DNA of 64,000 nucleotides from Microbacterium sp. MYb45 (GCF_002979655.1 NZ_PCPG01000010.1:1-64000), one strand, 5' to 3'; positions 54,961-64,000 are shown, numbered from the stretch's first letter. Notes: a model not told the origin generated them from the sequence alone. A program made the numbers and translations.

Positions 54961-55304
54961 CGTGGCACCCTTTCGACGATGGCGTGCAGGTCGGCGCCCG
55001 TGATCGGTTTCGGCAGCGCGGCATCCGCCGGCGGGTAGTCGGCGGCATCGAGCACCGAGCTGATCACGAGGAAGCAGTCGGGGAATCGCTCCTGCACCAG
55101 GCGCGCGCAGGCCTGCCCGGAGATTCCCGGGAGCAGCAGATCGAGCACGGCGACCACGGGGTCGATATCCGGGAAGGCCGCGATCGCCGACTCGGCGTCG
55201 TGCGCGATGAAGACGTCGAAGCCCTCACGATCGAGATAGCGCCGCAGGAGCGCAGCTTGGTCGGGAGCGTCCTCGACGACGAGGGCCAACGGCCTCCCGG
55301 TCAT
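54957..55304 (-). CDS. Stand-alone response regulator receiver protein
   Basis: 115 aa, receiver domain only. Acidic pair Glu11/Asp12 (VVEDAPDQ), phospho-acceptor Asp55 (AVLDLLLPG), Ser82 in the switch position and Lys99 (LPKPI). It lacks any output domain, so it must act by binding a partner, probably the histidine kinase or another operon protein, or as a phosphate relay. Its ATG overlaps the stop of the 47-residue peptide gene by 4 bases and its stop overlaps the kinase start. A longer frame exists upstream but is the antisense/shadow of the glycosyltransferase region. Confidence 0.9.
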   Translation of the reverse strand: MTGRPLALVVEDAPDQAALLRRYLDREGFDVFIAHDAESAIAAFPDIDPVVAVLDLLLPGISGQACARLVQERFPDCFLVISSVLDAADYPPADAALPKPITGADLHAIVERVPR

Positions 55305-55444
55305 CGAAGGAACAGCTCTCGCACGACGACGACCACGACGACGACGACGAGCGCGAGAACAGCCTGCGGGATCAGTCGTCGCTCGCGCCGGGCATCCGCG
55401 ACGATCTCCTCCCGCTCGGCTTCGGGTGACGGTGCAGCGTTCAT
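55301..55444 (-). CDS. 47-residue single-pass membrane peptide with nine-valine run
   Basis: 47 aa, too short for routine gene finders but strongly supported: its ATG overlaps the glycosyltransferase stop by four bases and its stop overlaps the receiver start by four bases (ATGA both times). The N-terminal half is charged (PSPEAEREEIVADARRERRL), then PQAVLALV leads into nine valines encoded mainly by GTC repeats (residues 33-41), and the end is RELFLR. It looks like a membrane helix with a charged cytoplasmic tail. It might anchor or regulate the glycosyltransferase or kinase, as small membrane subunits do in polysaccharide synthases. No homologue is known to me. Confidence 0.75.
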   Translation of the reverse strand: MNAAPSPEAEREEIVADARRERRLIPQAVLALVVVVVVVVVRELFLR

Positions 55445-56928
55445 GAGTCGACGCGTCCGATCTTCTCGGTCTTGATCCAGGAGGCGTCAGCACGACGCCA
55501 CTCTTTGATGTAGGAGTCCACGGTGATCGCGCACAGCAGGGAGCCGTAGCCGCAGATGTAGAGCAGGAGCCCGGCGAAGAAACGCCCGCCCGGAAGCTTC
55601 TCGACCGCGCGCGCGAGCCAGATCCCGAGCATCGAGATCGGGCCCCAGAGGTAGAAGATCACGGCCCAGAGGATGCGCGTCTCGTCGGTGAGATCCAGTC
55701 CGACGGCCTCGAGACCGGATTCGAATGCCCACGGGAAGAGGGCGATCACCATCAGGAGGAGCGCACCCAGCCCCGGGAACATGATCGCCTCGCGCCAGGA
55801 GTGCCGGCCCGTACGGGGATCGAGCTGCACCGCGTACAGCATCGAATACAGGTAGATGCAGGCCGCCGAGATCCACATGAAGCGGAAGACGAACTCCGCG
55901 ATGTCGCTGTGCAGCACGAGCAGAGCGAGCATTCCCGCCGCGGCGAGCAGCATGAACGCGGGCAGCAGGAGGATGGTGAACCAGGCCAGTCCGAACGAGA
56001 AGCTGCCCAGGTTGTGCTCGCGGCTCGGACGGAACCACAGCTTGCGGTAGATCGAGGTCAGCTGCACGTTGCCGCGGGCCCAGCGCAGTCGCTGCTTCCA
56101 GAGGCTGTCGATCGTCCGTGGCTCTTCGGCGAGCACGACGGCGTGCGGCTCGAAGACCATCCGGCGCCCCTTGAGCTGGCCCTCGAACGTGGTCATCGTG
56201 TCTTCGGCGAGAGTCCCCGTCGGGATCCGCCCGCCGATCGCCTCGAGGTTGGCCCGCGAATGCAGCTGGGCGCCGCCGGCGAGACAGGCGATCGCGCCGC
56301 CGACGTTCTGCACCCGACGGGCGGAGAGCTGGCCGATCACGTACTCGATCGCGATGAACCGCGTGAGGTAGTTGCGGTCGCGGCTGCCCTCGGCGATGTA
56401 GGCGGTCACCGCCCCGACCTTGTCGTCGGCGAGATGCCGGCTGAGTTTGCGCAGGGAGTCGCGCGCGAAGATCACGTCGGCGTCCATGATGAGCACGGCT
56501 TCGGTCCAGACGTCGGCGAGCACCACATCCAGGCCGTGGTTGAGCGTATGAGCCTTGCCCTCGCCACCCTTCTCGCGCCGCAGGTGCACGACCCGTCCGG
56601 GGTGGGCATCGGCCTTGGCCCCGACGATGGCGGGGGTGTCGTCGGTGGACGCGTCGTCGACGACGAACACGCGCAGGCGATCGGCGGGGTACTCCAGCTG
56701 GAGCAGCCGCTCGATCGCCGGGCCGATGACAGCCCCCTCGTTCCACGCCGGGATGATGACGGCGACGTTCGGATGGTACGGCGCGGCCTTGCCGTAGTGG
56801 TTGCGGAACGCATGCACCGGCAGCATGAGGAACTGCAGCCCCGTGTTGATCACCGGCAGCGTGCCGACCAGGACGCACAGCAGGAGGATGACCACGAACA
56901 CGGTCTGCAGCCAGGTCAGATCGGCCAT
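55441..56928 (-). CDS. Processive family 2 membrane glycosyltransferase (BcsA/hyaluronan synthase-like)
   Basis: 495 aa from ATG at 56928, which overlaps the PHP stop by 1 base. An N-terminal helix (VFVVILLLCVLVGTLPVINT) precedes the GT2 domain. Signature residues are VVDDAST (Asp91), the DAD metal site (149-151), TLAEDT (Glu242-Asp243, catalytic) and QRLRW (279-283, the Q-x-x-R-W motif of processive polymerases). Four to five C-terminal membrane helices follow (about 310-480). It should build and extrude a beta-linked polysaccharide, for example of glucosamine or glucose units. A partner export protein is not in the operon. The longer upstream frame is not used. Confidence 0.93.
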   Translation of the reverse strand: MADLTWLQTVFVVILLLCVLVGTLPVINTGLQFLMLPVHAFRNHYGKAAPYHPNVAVIIPAWNEGAVIGPAIERLLQLEYPADRLRVFVVDDASTDDTPAIVGAKADAHPGRVVHLRREKGGEGKAHTLNHGLDVVLADVWTEAVLIMDADVIFARDSLRKLSRHLADDKVGAVTAYIAEGSRDRNYLTRFIAIEYVIGQLSARRVQNVGGAIACLAGGAQLHSRANLEAIGGRIPTGTLAEDTMTTFEGQLKGRRMVFEPHAVVLAEEPRTIDSLWKQRLRWARGNVQLTSIYRKLWFRPSREHNLGSFSFGLAWFTILLLPAFMLLAAAGMLALLVLHSDIAEFVFRFMWISAACIYLYSMLYAVQLDPRTGRHSWREAIMFPGLGALLLMVIALFPWAFESGLEAVGLDLTDETRILWAVIFYLWGPISMLGIWLARAVEKLPGGRFFAGLLLYICGYGSLLCAITVDSYIKEWRRADASWIKTEKIGRVDS

Positions 56929-57641
56929 CAAGACACCTCCACCGCATCGAGCAGCGGGATGACACGGGAGTAGCGGCCGACCTCGGCGGCGTCGTGGCTG
57001 TCCGTGGAGGCGACGATCACTCCCCCGGCGCGGCGGAGGGCCGACAGCGCTTCGACGCCGGGGCACCCCCACTTCTCATTGACCTCGACCAGGGTGTCGG
57101 TCTGCGCCGCGGCGAGCGCCCACGCCTGCGTGCGCTCCGGGCCGAGATCGAACTCGGACAGACCGATCTTGGGGAGGATCGAGAAGCAGTGCGCGAGCTG
57201 ATTCCCGGGATGCCGACGCATCGTCGCGATGAGCGCGTCGACGAACTGATCCAGCACGTCGTCCGGGGCCCACCCCGCGGCGATCCGATCGCGCACGGTC
57301 GAGGGGCCGAGGGGGCCGTCCGTCCCGGGGAACTGGTGGTCGGCGATCAGGATCCGGTCGATGCCCTCCGGCAGCACCGGGATGTCGAGCGACCCCGCAG
57401 CATCCAGGATCTTGGCCTCGACGCCCGAGAGCACGGTGAGTCCATCGGGCACCCGCAGCGCGCGCACGGCGGCCAGGTACTCGGGCACCCACGTGGTGCT
57501 CTGACGCACGTGGTCGACGAGACGCAGCGAGGTCAACCCGGCCGCGACCGCGGCATCGACGTTCTGGGCGAGCGTCGAGACGGCATCGTCCGAGAAGGTC
57601 GAGTGCACGTGATGGTCGCCGCGCAGTACGGCGTGGGTCAC
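56928..57641 (-). CDS. PHP-domain phosphoesterase-like protein
   Basis: 237 aa. Metal-binding PHP motif GDHHVHSTFSDDA (His10, His11, His13), then RLVDHVRQ, SGVEAKIL, IADHQFPG, NQLAHCFS and ASTDSHDAAE in the order of the PHP (polymerase and histidinol phosphatase) fold, a trinuclear metal hydrolase. Starts with GTG, overlapping the ATP-grasp stop by four bases. Substrate unknown. In capsule systems a PHP-type phosphatase (such as CpsB/Wzb-like enzymes) dephosphorylates a tyrosine kinase, but here no such kinase is seen; a sugar or lipid phosphate is another option. Confidence 0.87.
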   Translation of the reverse strand: MTHAVLRGDHHVHSTFSDDAVSTLAQNVDAAVAAGLTSLRLVDHVRQSTTWVPEYLAAVRALRVPDGLTVLSGVEAKILDAAGSLDIPVLPEGIDRILIADHQFPGTDGPLGPSTVRDRIAAGWAPDDVLDQFVDALIATMRRHPGNQLAHCFSILPKIGLSEFDLGPERTQAWALAAAQTDTLVEVNEKWGCPGVEALSALRRAGGVIVASTDSHDAAEVGRYSRVIPLLDAVEVS

Positions 57642-58627
57642 AGCTCCTCCTGATGACCCGCGTGCTCGGAGACCAGCAGGTCGTCGACCTCGACGATCAC
57701 ATCTTCGAGGAAGCGCACCGACGCGACTTCGCGGAACGGAACGCGCACCGGCAGCTCGCGTCCGAGGAACAGGTCGGCCACGAGTGACGGGATGTCGACA
57801 CCGGCCGCGATCGTCAGCGGCAGCGCGCCGGGGAAGCGCGGATTGACCTCGAGCAGCACGGCCCGGCCGGCGCGGTCCCGGCGCAGTTGCACGTTCGCGA
57901 CGCCGACGAGTCCGATGGCGCGGGCGATCGATGCCGCCGCCTCTTCGAGCTCCGGGTCCTGCACGGTGCGTCCGGCGATGGCGACGCCGGAATCGACCCG
58001 CGCACGGGTGCGGGGCACCGCGGCGACCACGTGACCCGTCGCATCCGCGATGACGTCGACCGAGTATTCCTCCCCCGGAAGGAAGTCCTGCACGATCAGA
58101 CCCTCGTCCGTGGGGAGCGCCTCGAGTGCCGCACGATCGGGCACGAGACGCACGCCGCGACTGCCGGCGCCCTGGCGCGGCTTGGCGAAGACCGGGAACT
58201 CCCAGTCGACGGCCTGCGCGTCAGGGCCGGCGAGGACCGTGCGAGGAGTGAGACCGGTCGGCGCGCACCGTTCGGCGAGCGCGAGCTTGTCCAGCGCCGT
58301 GTTCAGCGTGTCGGCCGACGGCGCGGCGAGCACGGCGGGTGCCAGTTCGTCCCGCCGCTCGGCCAGGGCGATGAGCTCGACGTCGACCGTCGAAATCACG
58401 AGATCGAGTTGATCAGCCTCGACCATGCGCGCGATCGCCGGCACGAAGTCGTCGTCCCTTCCCGGTGGGACCAGGCGACGCTGGGCCGGGGGCACCAGAT
58501 AGATTCCGCTCGCCCAGCCGTCCATGTCGGCGGCGAACACGGTCAGATCGGATCGGCGGAGGAGGGATCGGATCACGGCGACTCCGGCCGGTCCGCCTGC
58601 TCCGGTCACCAGCACACGCTTCGTCAT
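57638..58627 (-). CDS. ATP-grasp ligase
   Basis: 329 aa. The N-terminal Rossmann part starts RVLVTGAGGPAGVAVIRSLLRRSDLTVFAADMDGWASGIYLVP. The ATP-grasp core has FPVFAKPRQGAGSRGVRLV (nucleotide-binding loop, about 165), IVQDFLPGEEYSVDVIADATG and the Mg-binding VLLEVNPRFPG near 265. It ligates a carboxylate to an amine or thiol via an acyl phosphate; carbamoyl-phosphate synthase and D-Ala ligase are relatives. Start ATG overlaps the previous stop by 1 base (TGATG). Substrate unknown; attachment of an acid to an amino sugar exposed by the deacetylase would fit but is speculation. Confidence 0.88.
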   Translation of the reverse strand: MTKRVLVTGAGGPAGVAVIRSLLRRSDLTVFAADMDGWASGIYLVPPAQRRLVPPGRDDDFVPAIARMVEADQLDLVISTVDVELIALAERRDELAPAVLAAPSADTLNTALDKLALAERCAPTGLTPRTVLAGPDAQAVDWEFPVFAKPRQGAGSRGVRLVPDRAALEALPTDEGLIVQDFLPGEEYSVDVIADATGHVVAAVPRTRARVDSGVAIAGRTVQDPELEEAAASIARAIGLVGVANVQLRRDRAGRAVLLEVNPRFPGALPLTIAAGVDIPSLVADLFLGRELPVRVPFREVASVRFLEDVIVEVDDLLVSEHAGHQEEL

Positions 58628-59670
58628 CAGCTCTCCCGTCGGCTGAGTTCATGGGCGCCGATGAACTCAGCCGTCTCGCGCACCACTTCCAGGGGTTCCA
58701 CGGCTGTTCCGCCGCCGAACCGCGACCAGTACCGCGCCGTCGCGGTGACGAACTCGGGTGCCAGGTAGTCGCGATTCGCCGTCTGCGAGCTGAAACGCTC
58801 CAGCAGCCGGAGCTTGTCGTCGAGGTACTGATCGATCCGCACGAACCGGGTGGGACGGAAATCGATCGTCGACGACGGGCTCTGATAGCAGGCGACCGTG
58901 CCCACGCGACGGGTCGCCACGATCGTGGCCTCGCTCACCGCACGGTGATCCTGGTGCCGGTCGTTGCTCGAGTGCGTGTAGACGATCGTCGGCTGGATCT
59001 CCTGCACGACCTCCTCGATGAGGCGCACGGTCGAGCCGCCGCCGGAGATCTCCGTGTCCACGAGATCCTTCAGGAACAGCCGGGCGCCGAGCATCTCCGC
59101 CGCCGCCAGCGACTCGTCCTGTCGGCTCGCGGCATCGCCGCCGCGGGCTCCGCGGGACAGGGTGAGGATCGTGATCTCGTCCTGCGCACGCGAGTGAGCA
59201 GCGAGGAGTCCACCGACCCCGATCTCGACGTCGTCGGGATGGGCGCCGATCGCGAGCACGCGCTCCGTCGGGCGCGCCTCTTCCCGGCGACGGCGTCCTT
59301 CCTCGACCAGTCGCATGACCGACTCGACGAGCTTGGCGTTGTCGAGGGGTTTGGTGAGGAACTCATCGGCCTGTGCGCGCAGAGCCGAGACGGCGTACTC
59401 GACCGACACGTGGGCGGTCATCACCACGACGGGAACGGTGGGGACCGTGCGCCGGAGTTCGGCGAGCAGTTCGAGTCCGTTGAGTCCGGGCATCTCGATG
59501 TCGGTCACGACGACGTCCGGGCGCACCTGCGCCACGCGTTCGACAGCGGCCCGCCCGTCTTCGGCGACGTCGACGATGCAGCCGGCCCGCCTCTCGAGCA
59601 CGGTCTTCACGAGCAGGGCGACGTCGGCGTCGTCGTCGACGACGAGGACTCTGGGAGCATCCTCAGGCAT
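58627..59670 (-). CDS. Receiver domain fused to PIG-L (LmbE) deacetylase
   Basis: 347 aa. Residues 7-120 are a response regulator receiver: Asp12-14 acidic pocket, Asp57 phospho-acceptor (VTDIEMPGLNG), Thr85 and Lys107. Residues about 136-340 are a PIG-L/LmbE N-acetylglucosaminyl deacetylase: the GAHPDDVEIG zinc motif (143-151) and HQDHR (239-243), with SRGARGGDAASRQDES between. A short basic linker (RRRREEARP, about 126-134) joins the two. PIG-L enzymes deacetylate GlcNAc on small molecules or lipids. The fusion suggests direct phosphorylation control of enzymatic activity. First gene of the operon, ATG at 59670 with AAGGAG upstream. Confidence 0.92.
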   Translation of the reverse strand: MPEDAPRVLVVDDDADVALLVKTVLERRAGCIVDVAEDGRAAVERVAQVRPDVVVTDIEMPGLNGLELLAELRRTVPTVPVVVMTAHVSVEYAVSALRAQADEFLTKPLDNAKLVESVMRLVEEGRRRREEARPTERVLAIGAHPDDVEIGVGGLLAAHSRAQDEITILTLSRGARGGDAASRQDESLAAAEMLGARLFLKDLVDTEISGGGSTVRLIEEVVQEIQPTIVYTHSSNDRHQDHRAVSEATIVATRRVGTVACYQSPSSTIDFRPTRFVRIDQYLDDKLRLLERFSSQTANRDYLAPEFVTATARYWSRFGGGTAVEPLEVVRETAEFIGAHELSRRES

Positions 59671-59814
59671 GTGTACAGCTCTCCTTGGGGAGGTTCCCTG
59701 ACCGATGGGGATCGGCGAGTGCGATCTCGGCGCCTTCAACACCGGGACCGCAGGGAAAGTCGAGCGGGGTATGTCGATTCTGGCATAGCCCGTTCGCCAC
59801 TCGGGCTCGCCGCC
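59671..59814 (-). promoter_or_regulatory. Leader of the receiver/PIG-L glycan operon
   Basis: 144 bases between the DUF2277 stop and the first operon gene. They hold a hairpin at 59787-59807 (AGCCCG...CGGGCT), which may terminate the DUF2277 transcript, and the strong SD of the operon. No clear -35/-10 pair was found. Confidence 0.4.
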
Positions 59815-60129
59815 TCAGGATCCGGCGGCAGCGGCCTTCTTCTCCTGTTGGTAGACCCGGATCGCCTCGTAGCGGTCGGCCGAGCGGGCGCGACGCTTGG
59901 CCGCCTCGTCATCGCGATTCTTCGGCGGGGCGGTCGTGACGAGTTCGTCCAACAGGGCACGGGTCGCCTGCGCGATCTCGGCGACCGCGCGGTCGAACGC
60001 GGCGCGATTGGCACGCGACGGCGCGTTCGCCCCGGAGATCTTCCGGACGAACTGGAGGGCCGCCTCGTGGCACTCCTCGTCGGTCGCGGCGGGCTCGAGG
60101 TTGTTCAGCGGAACGATGTTTCGGCACAT
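59815..60129 (-). CDS. DUF2277 protein
   Basis: 104 aa. The start MCRNIVPLNNLEPAATDEECHEAALQFVRKISGA is the typical DUF2277 opening. The C-terminal part is helical and charged with Lys/Ala-rich tail. Function is unknown. ATG at 60129 is preferred because longer frames lack the family start. Separated from guaB by a terminator, so an independent unit. Confidence 0.9.
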   Translation of the reverse strand: MCRNIVPLNNLEPAATDEECHEAALQFVRKISGANAPSRANRAAFDRAVAEIAQATRALLDELVTTAPPKNRDDEAAKRRARSADRYEAIRVYQQEKKAAAAGS

Positions 60130-60163
60130 ACCGGCACGGTACGCCGGGCCGTCGACAGACGGA

Positions 60164-60194
60164 AGGGGCCGGATGCGCGCGGCATCCGGCCCCT
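60164..60194 (-). terminator. guaB terminator
   Basis: Perfect inverted repeat with 13-base arms (AGGGGCCGGATGC and complement) and a 5-base GC loop, 28 bases after the guaB stop. Similar in core sequence to the terminator at 3658. Confidence 0.9.
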
Positions 60195-60221
60195 CTGCGA
60201 AGATCCCGTCGGGATCCGACG

Positions 60222-61974
<1,753 letters not shown>

Positions 61975-63327
61975 GTGGGACCCACAACAATCGCCGTGCA
62001 GCGAAGGCGCCCCTGGGCCGTCATCTGCCTCGGTATCCTCATGGCGCTCATGGCGTTCCTGTTCCTGCCCCCCTCATCGGCCTCGGCTGAGACGACGGAC
62101 GACGGGCAAGAGGTCACGGACTTCTACTTCGCCGGTGTCGTCACCAATGCGGATGAGCCGGTCGAAGGCGTCGTCATGTCCATCGAGGGCAACGGCTTCG
62201 AAGCCGAGACGGAGACCGACGCCGAAGGCAAGTGGCGCCTCTACGTGCCGGAGATGGAGACGTACACCCTCACGGTGGACGAGTCCACGCTGCCGAAGGG
62301 CGTCATCGTCGACGCGACCCAGCTCCCCGAGGGCATCCAGCCCGTCTCGGGGACCACCGCGTCGTTCGAGCTCGAATTCGGCCTCACCGGCACCAAGATC
62401 GTCAACTTCTTCCTCGGAGCGGGCGAGCGGGTCACCGTGTCGTTCCTCGATCAACTCCTGTCGCGCATCGTCGGCGGCCTGAACTTCGGGCTCCTCCTCG
62501 GACTCGCCTCCATGGGCGCCGCGCTCATCTACGGCACCACCCGCCTGTCGAACTTCGCCCACGGCGAGATGGTCACCTGGGGCGCGGTCGTCGCGCTGCT
62601 CTGCACGACGTTCTGGCACCTGCCCCTCTGGCTCGGCATCATCGCCGCCGTCATCGGCGGAGCCGCGCTCGGGTGGGCTCTGGATGCCGGGATCTGGAAA
62701 CCCCTGCGGCGAAGAGGCCTCGGGGTGGTCCAGCTCATGATCGTGAGCATCGGGCTCTCCCTCGCGCTCCGGTACGGCATGCAGTACTTCATCGGCGGCA
62801 ACACTTACCAGCTTCCGGGAGCGAGCCCCGAGCCCATCCGCCTCGGACCCATCTCGCTGTCGTACATCGACATGATCGCGATGGGGACGAGCATCGTCGT
62901 GATCCTCGGTGTCGCGTTCTTCCTCACCAGGACCCGCACCGGAAAGGCGACCAGGGCCATCTCGGACAACCCGCAGCTGGCCGCGGCATCCGGCATCGAC
63001 GTCGACAAGGTCATCCGCACGGTGTGGATCCTCGCGGGCGCTCTCGCCGCGATCTCCGGCATCCTGTGGGCGTACTTCCGCCCCGGTGTGAAGTGGGACA
63101 TGGGTATGCAGATGCTGCTGCTGATGTTCTGCGCGATCACCCTCGGCGGCCTCGGCTCCGCGATCGGCGCCCTGATCGGCTCGATCATCGTCGGTCTCGC
63201 CGTCGAGGTGTCGACCCTGCTGGGTGTGCCGTCCGACCTCAAGTACGCCACGGCACTCGTCGCGCTGATCATCATTCTGCTGGTGCGACCGCAAGGCATC
63301 CTCGGACGCAAGGAAAGGTTGGGCTGA
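61975..63327 (+). CDS. livH: Branched-chain amino acid ABC permease LivH with N-terminal extracellular extension
   Basis: 450 aa, about 150 residues longer than ordinary LivH. The first 38 residues look like a signal peptide (VICLGILMALMAFLFLPPSSASA), followed by a soluble domain of about 95 residues (residues 39-135) resembling a carboxypeptidase-regulatory/Ig-like fold: FAGVVTNADEPVEGVVMSIEGNGFEAETETDAEGKWRLYVPE. The permease core starts near 150 with LSRIVGGLNFGLLLGLASMGAALIYGTTRLSNFAHGEMV and ends ALVALIIILLVRPQGILGRKERLG. Starts GTG with GGAGG SD. Next gene is LivM, with 3 bases between. Confidence 0.92.
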   Translation: MGPTTIAVQRRRPWAVICLGILMALMAFLFLPPSSASAETTDDGQEVTDFYFAGVVTNADEPVEGVVMSIEGNGFEAETETDAEGKWRLYVPEMETYTLTVDESTLPKGVIVDATQLPEGIQPVSGTTASFELEFGLTGTKIVNFFLGAGERVTVSFLDQLLSRIVGGLNFGLLLGLASMGAALIYGTTRLSNFAHGEMVTWGAVVALLCTTFWHLPLWLGIIAAVIGGAALGWALDAGIWKPLRRRGLGVVQLMIVSIGLSLALRYGMQYFIGGNTYQLPGASPEPIRLGPISLSYIDMIAMGTSIVVILGVAFFLTRTRTGKATRAISDNPQLAAASGIDVDKVIRTVWILAGALAAISGILWAYFRPGVKWDMGMQMLLLMFCAITLGGLGSAIGALIGSIIVGLAVEVSTLLGVPSDLKYATALVALIIILLVRPQGILGRKERLG

Positions 63328-63330
63328 CGC

Positions 63331-64000
63331 ATGGACTTCGGAAGCATCTTCGGCAACACCGCCTCCTATCTCTTCAGCCCGACGACGATCGCCTACGCCC
63401 TGGCGGCGACCGGCCTCGCCGTGCACTTCGGCTACACCGGCCTGCTCAACTTCGGCATGGCCGCGTTCATGGCCATCGGCGGCTACGGCTACGCGATCTC
63501 CATCCTGACCTTCGGGTTCCCGTGGTGGGCGGGCGTCCTCGTCGGCATGCTGGGCGGCGCGGCATTCGCTCTGATCCTGGGTATCCCGACCCTGCGTCTT
63601 CGTGCTGACTACCTCGCCATCGCGACCATCGCCGCCGCCGAGGTGGTGCGGCTCATGTTCGTCACCGAGCTCTTCAAGGACTGGACGAACTCCGCCGGCG
63701 GACTCTCCGGGTACCACCAGAGCTTCCGCGACTCGAATCCCTTCCCACCGGGCACCTACGGCTTCGGCCCGTGGACCTACAACGCGACCGATCTGTGGGT
63801 GCGGGTCGTCGGACTGATCGCCCTCGTGATCGCCGTGCTCGTGGTCTGGGCGCTCATGCGCAGCCCATGGGGTCGGGTGCTCAAGGGCATCCGTGAGGAC
63901 GAGGATGCGGTGCGCTCGCTCGGCAAGAACGTCTTCGCCTACAAGATGCAGGCGCTCGTGGTCGGTGGTGTGATCGGCGCCGTCGGCGGCATCGTCTTCA
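63331..64000 (+). CDS. livM: Branched-chain amino acid ABC permease LivM (partial, cut by window end)
   Basis: About 223 residues visible; the rest lies beyond the right edge. Opening FGSIFGNTASYLFSPTTIAYALAATGLAVHFGYTGLLNFGMAAFMAIGGYGYA and GIPTLRLRADYLAIATIAAAEVVRLMF match LivM. A polar stretch (NSAGGLSGYHQSFRDSNPFPPGTYGFGP) faces the outside. Starts ATG 3 bases after the livH stop, so the same operon. ATPases and binding protein likely lie further right. Confidence 0.95.
   Translation, partial: MDFGSIFGNTASYLFSPTTIAYALAATGLAVHFGYTGLLNFGMAAFMAIGGYGYAISILTFGFPWWAGVLVGMLGGAAFALILGIPTLRLRADYLAIATIAAAEVVRLMFVTELFKDWTNSAGGLSGYHQSFRDSNPFPPGTYGFGPWTYNATDLWVRVVGLIALVIAVLVVWALMRSPWGRVLKGIREDEDAVRSLGKNVFAYKMQALVVGGVIGAVGGIVF

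Overview
The window looks like chromosome from a high-GC actinobacterium of the family Microbacteriaceae, most likely Microbacterium or a close relative. This is inferred from very high GC, dense short-spaced genes, frequent GTG starts, perfect GC-rich terminator hairpins, actinobacterial marker families (DUF6350, DUF3817, GuaB3, SseB, UvrD1/PcrA, DUF2510) and gene order such as sucC-sucD and DUF6350-purN. No rRNA, tRNA, CRISPR array, insertion sequence or prophage gene was recognised. No stretch longer than about 300 bases lacks a gene; the longest gaps are about 200-250 bases and are described below.

Layout. 1-7.4 kb: purN and a DUF6350 membrane protein, a purine permease, a VOC protein/TetR pair and sucCD. 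7.4-10.4 kb: a TetR regulator with an acyl-CoA dehydrogenase and a perfect operator palindrome between them, then a GNAT acetyltransferase and a Cys-tailed protein. 10.5-18.3 kb: an FAD oxidoreductase, a LigC-type DNA ligase, an orphan ribbon-helix-helix antitoxin, a LigD-type polymerase domain, an SseB protein and a PcrA/UvrD helicase. 18.4-23.7 kb: a large lamin-tail surface protein with an LAxTG-type anchor and an ABC-2 exporter. 23.8-30.5 kb: small membrane proteins, hemerythrin, glycerophosphodiesterase, a Bax-inhibitor-1 homologue, an ECF42-like sigma factor coupled to a DGPF/YCII protein, and a family 4 glycosyltransferase. 30.5-32.6 kb: guaA with DUF3817.

32.7-40 kb: a sugar catabolic operon (binding protein, two permeases, class II aldolase, ADP-dependent PFK/GK-family kinase, phosphomannose-isomerase-like protein) with a divergent DeoR-type regulator. 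Together the genes could make a short glycolytic route. 40-44.8 kb: a very large secreted ExeM/NucH nuclease plus 5'-nucleotidase. 45-52.4 kb: SURF1, GuaB3, a SHOCT protein, a MalT-like LuxR regulator, an ABC-F ATPase and an OsmC protein, followed by vapBC.

53.1-59.7 kb is the most unusual region. Seven genes on the minus strand all overlap by 1-4 bases: a receiver/PIG-L deacetylase fusion, an ATP-grasp ligase, a PHP phosphoesterase, a processive membrane glycosyltransferase, a previously easy-to-miss 47-residue poly-valine membrane peptide, a stand-alone receiver and a PAS histidine kinase. No protein in it has a DNA-binding output domain, so it may be a phospho-relay that directly controls glycan synthesis or modification. 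59.8-64 kb: DUF2277, guaB, and the start of a branched-chain amino acid ABC transporter (livH with an unusual extracellular N-terminal domain, then a livM cut by the window end).
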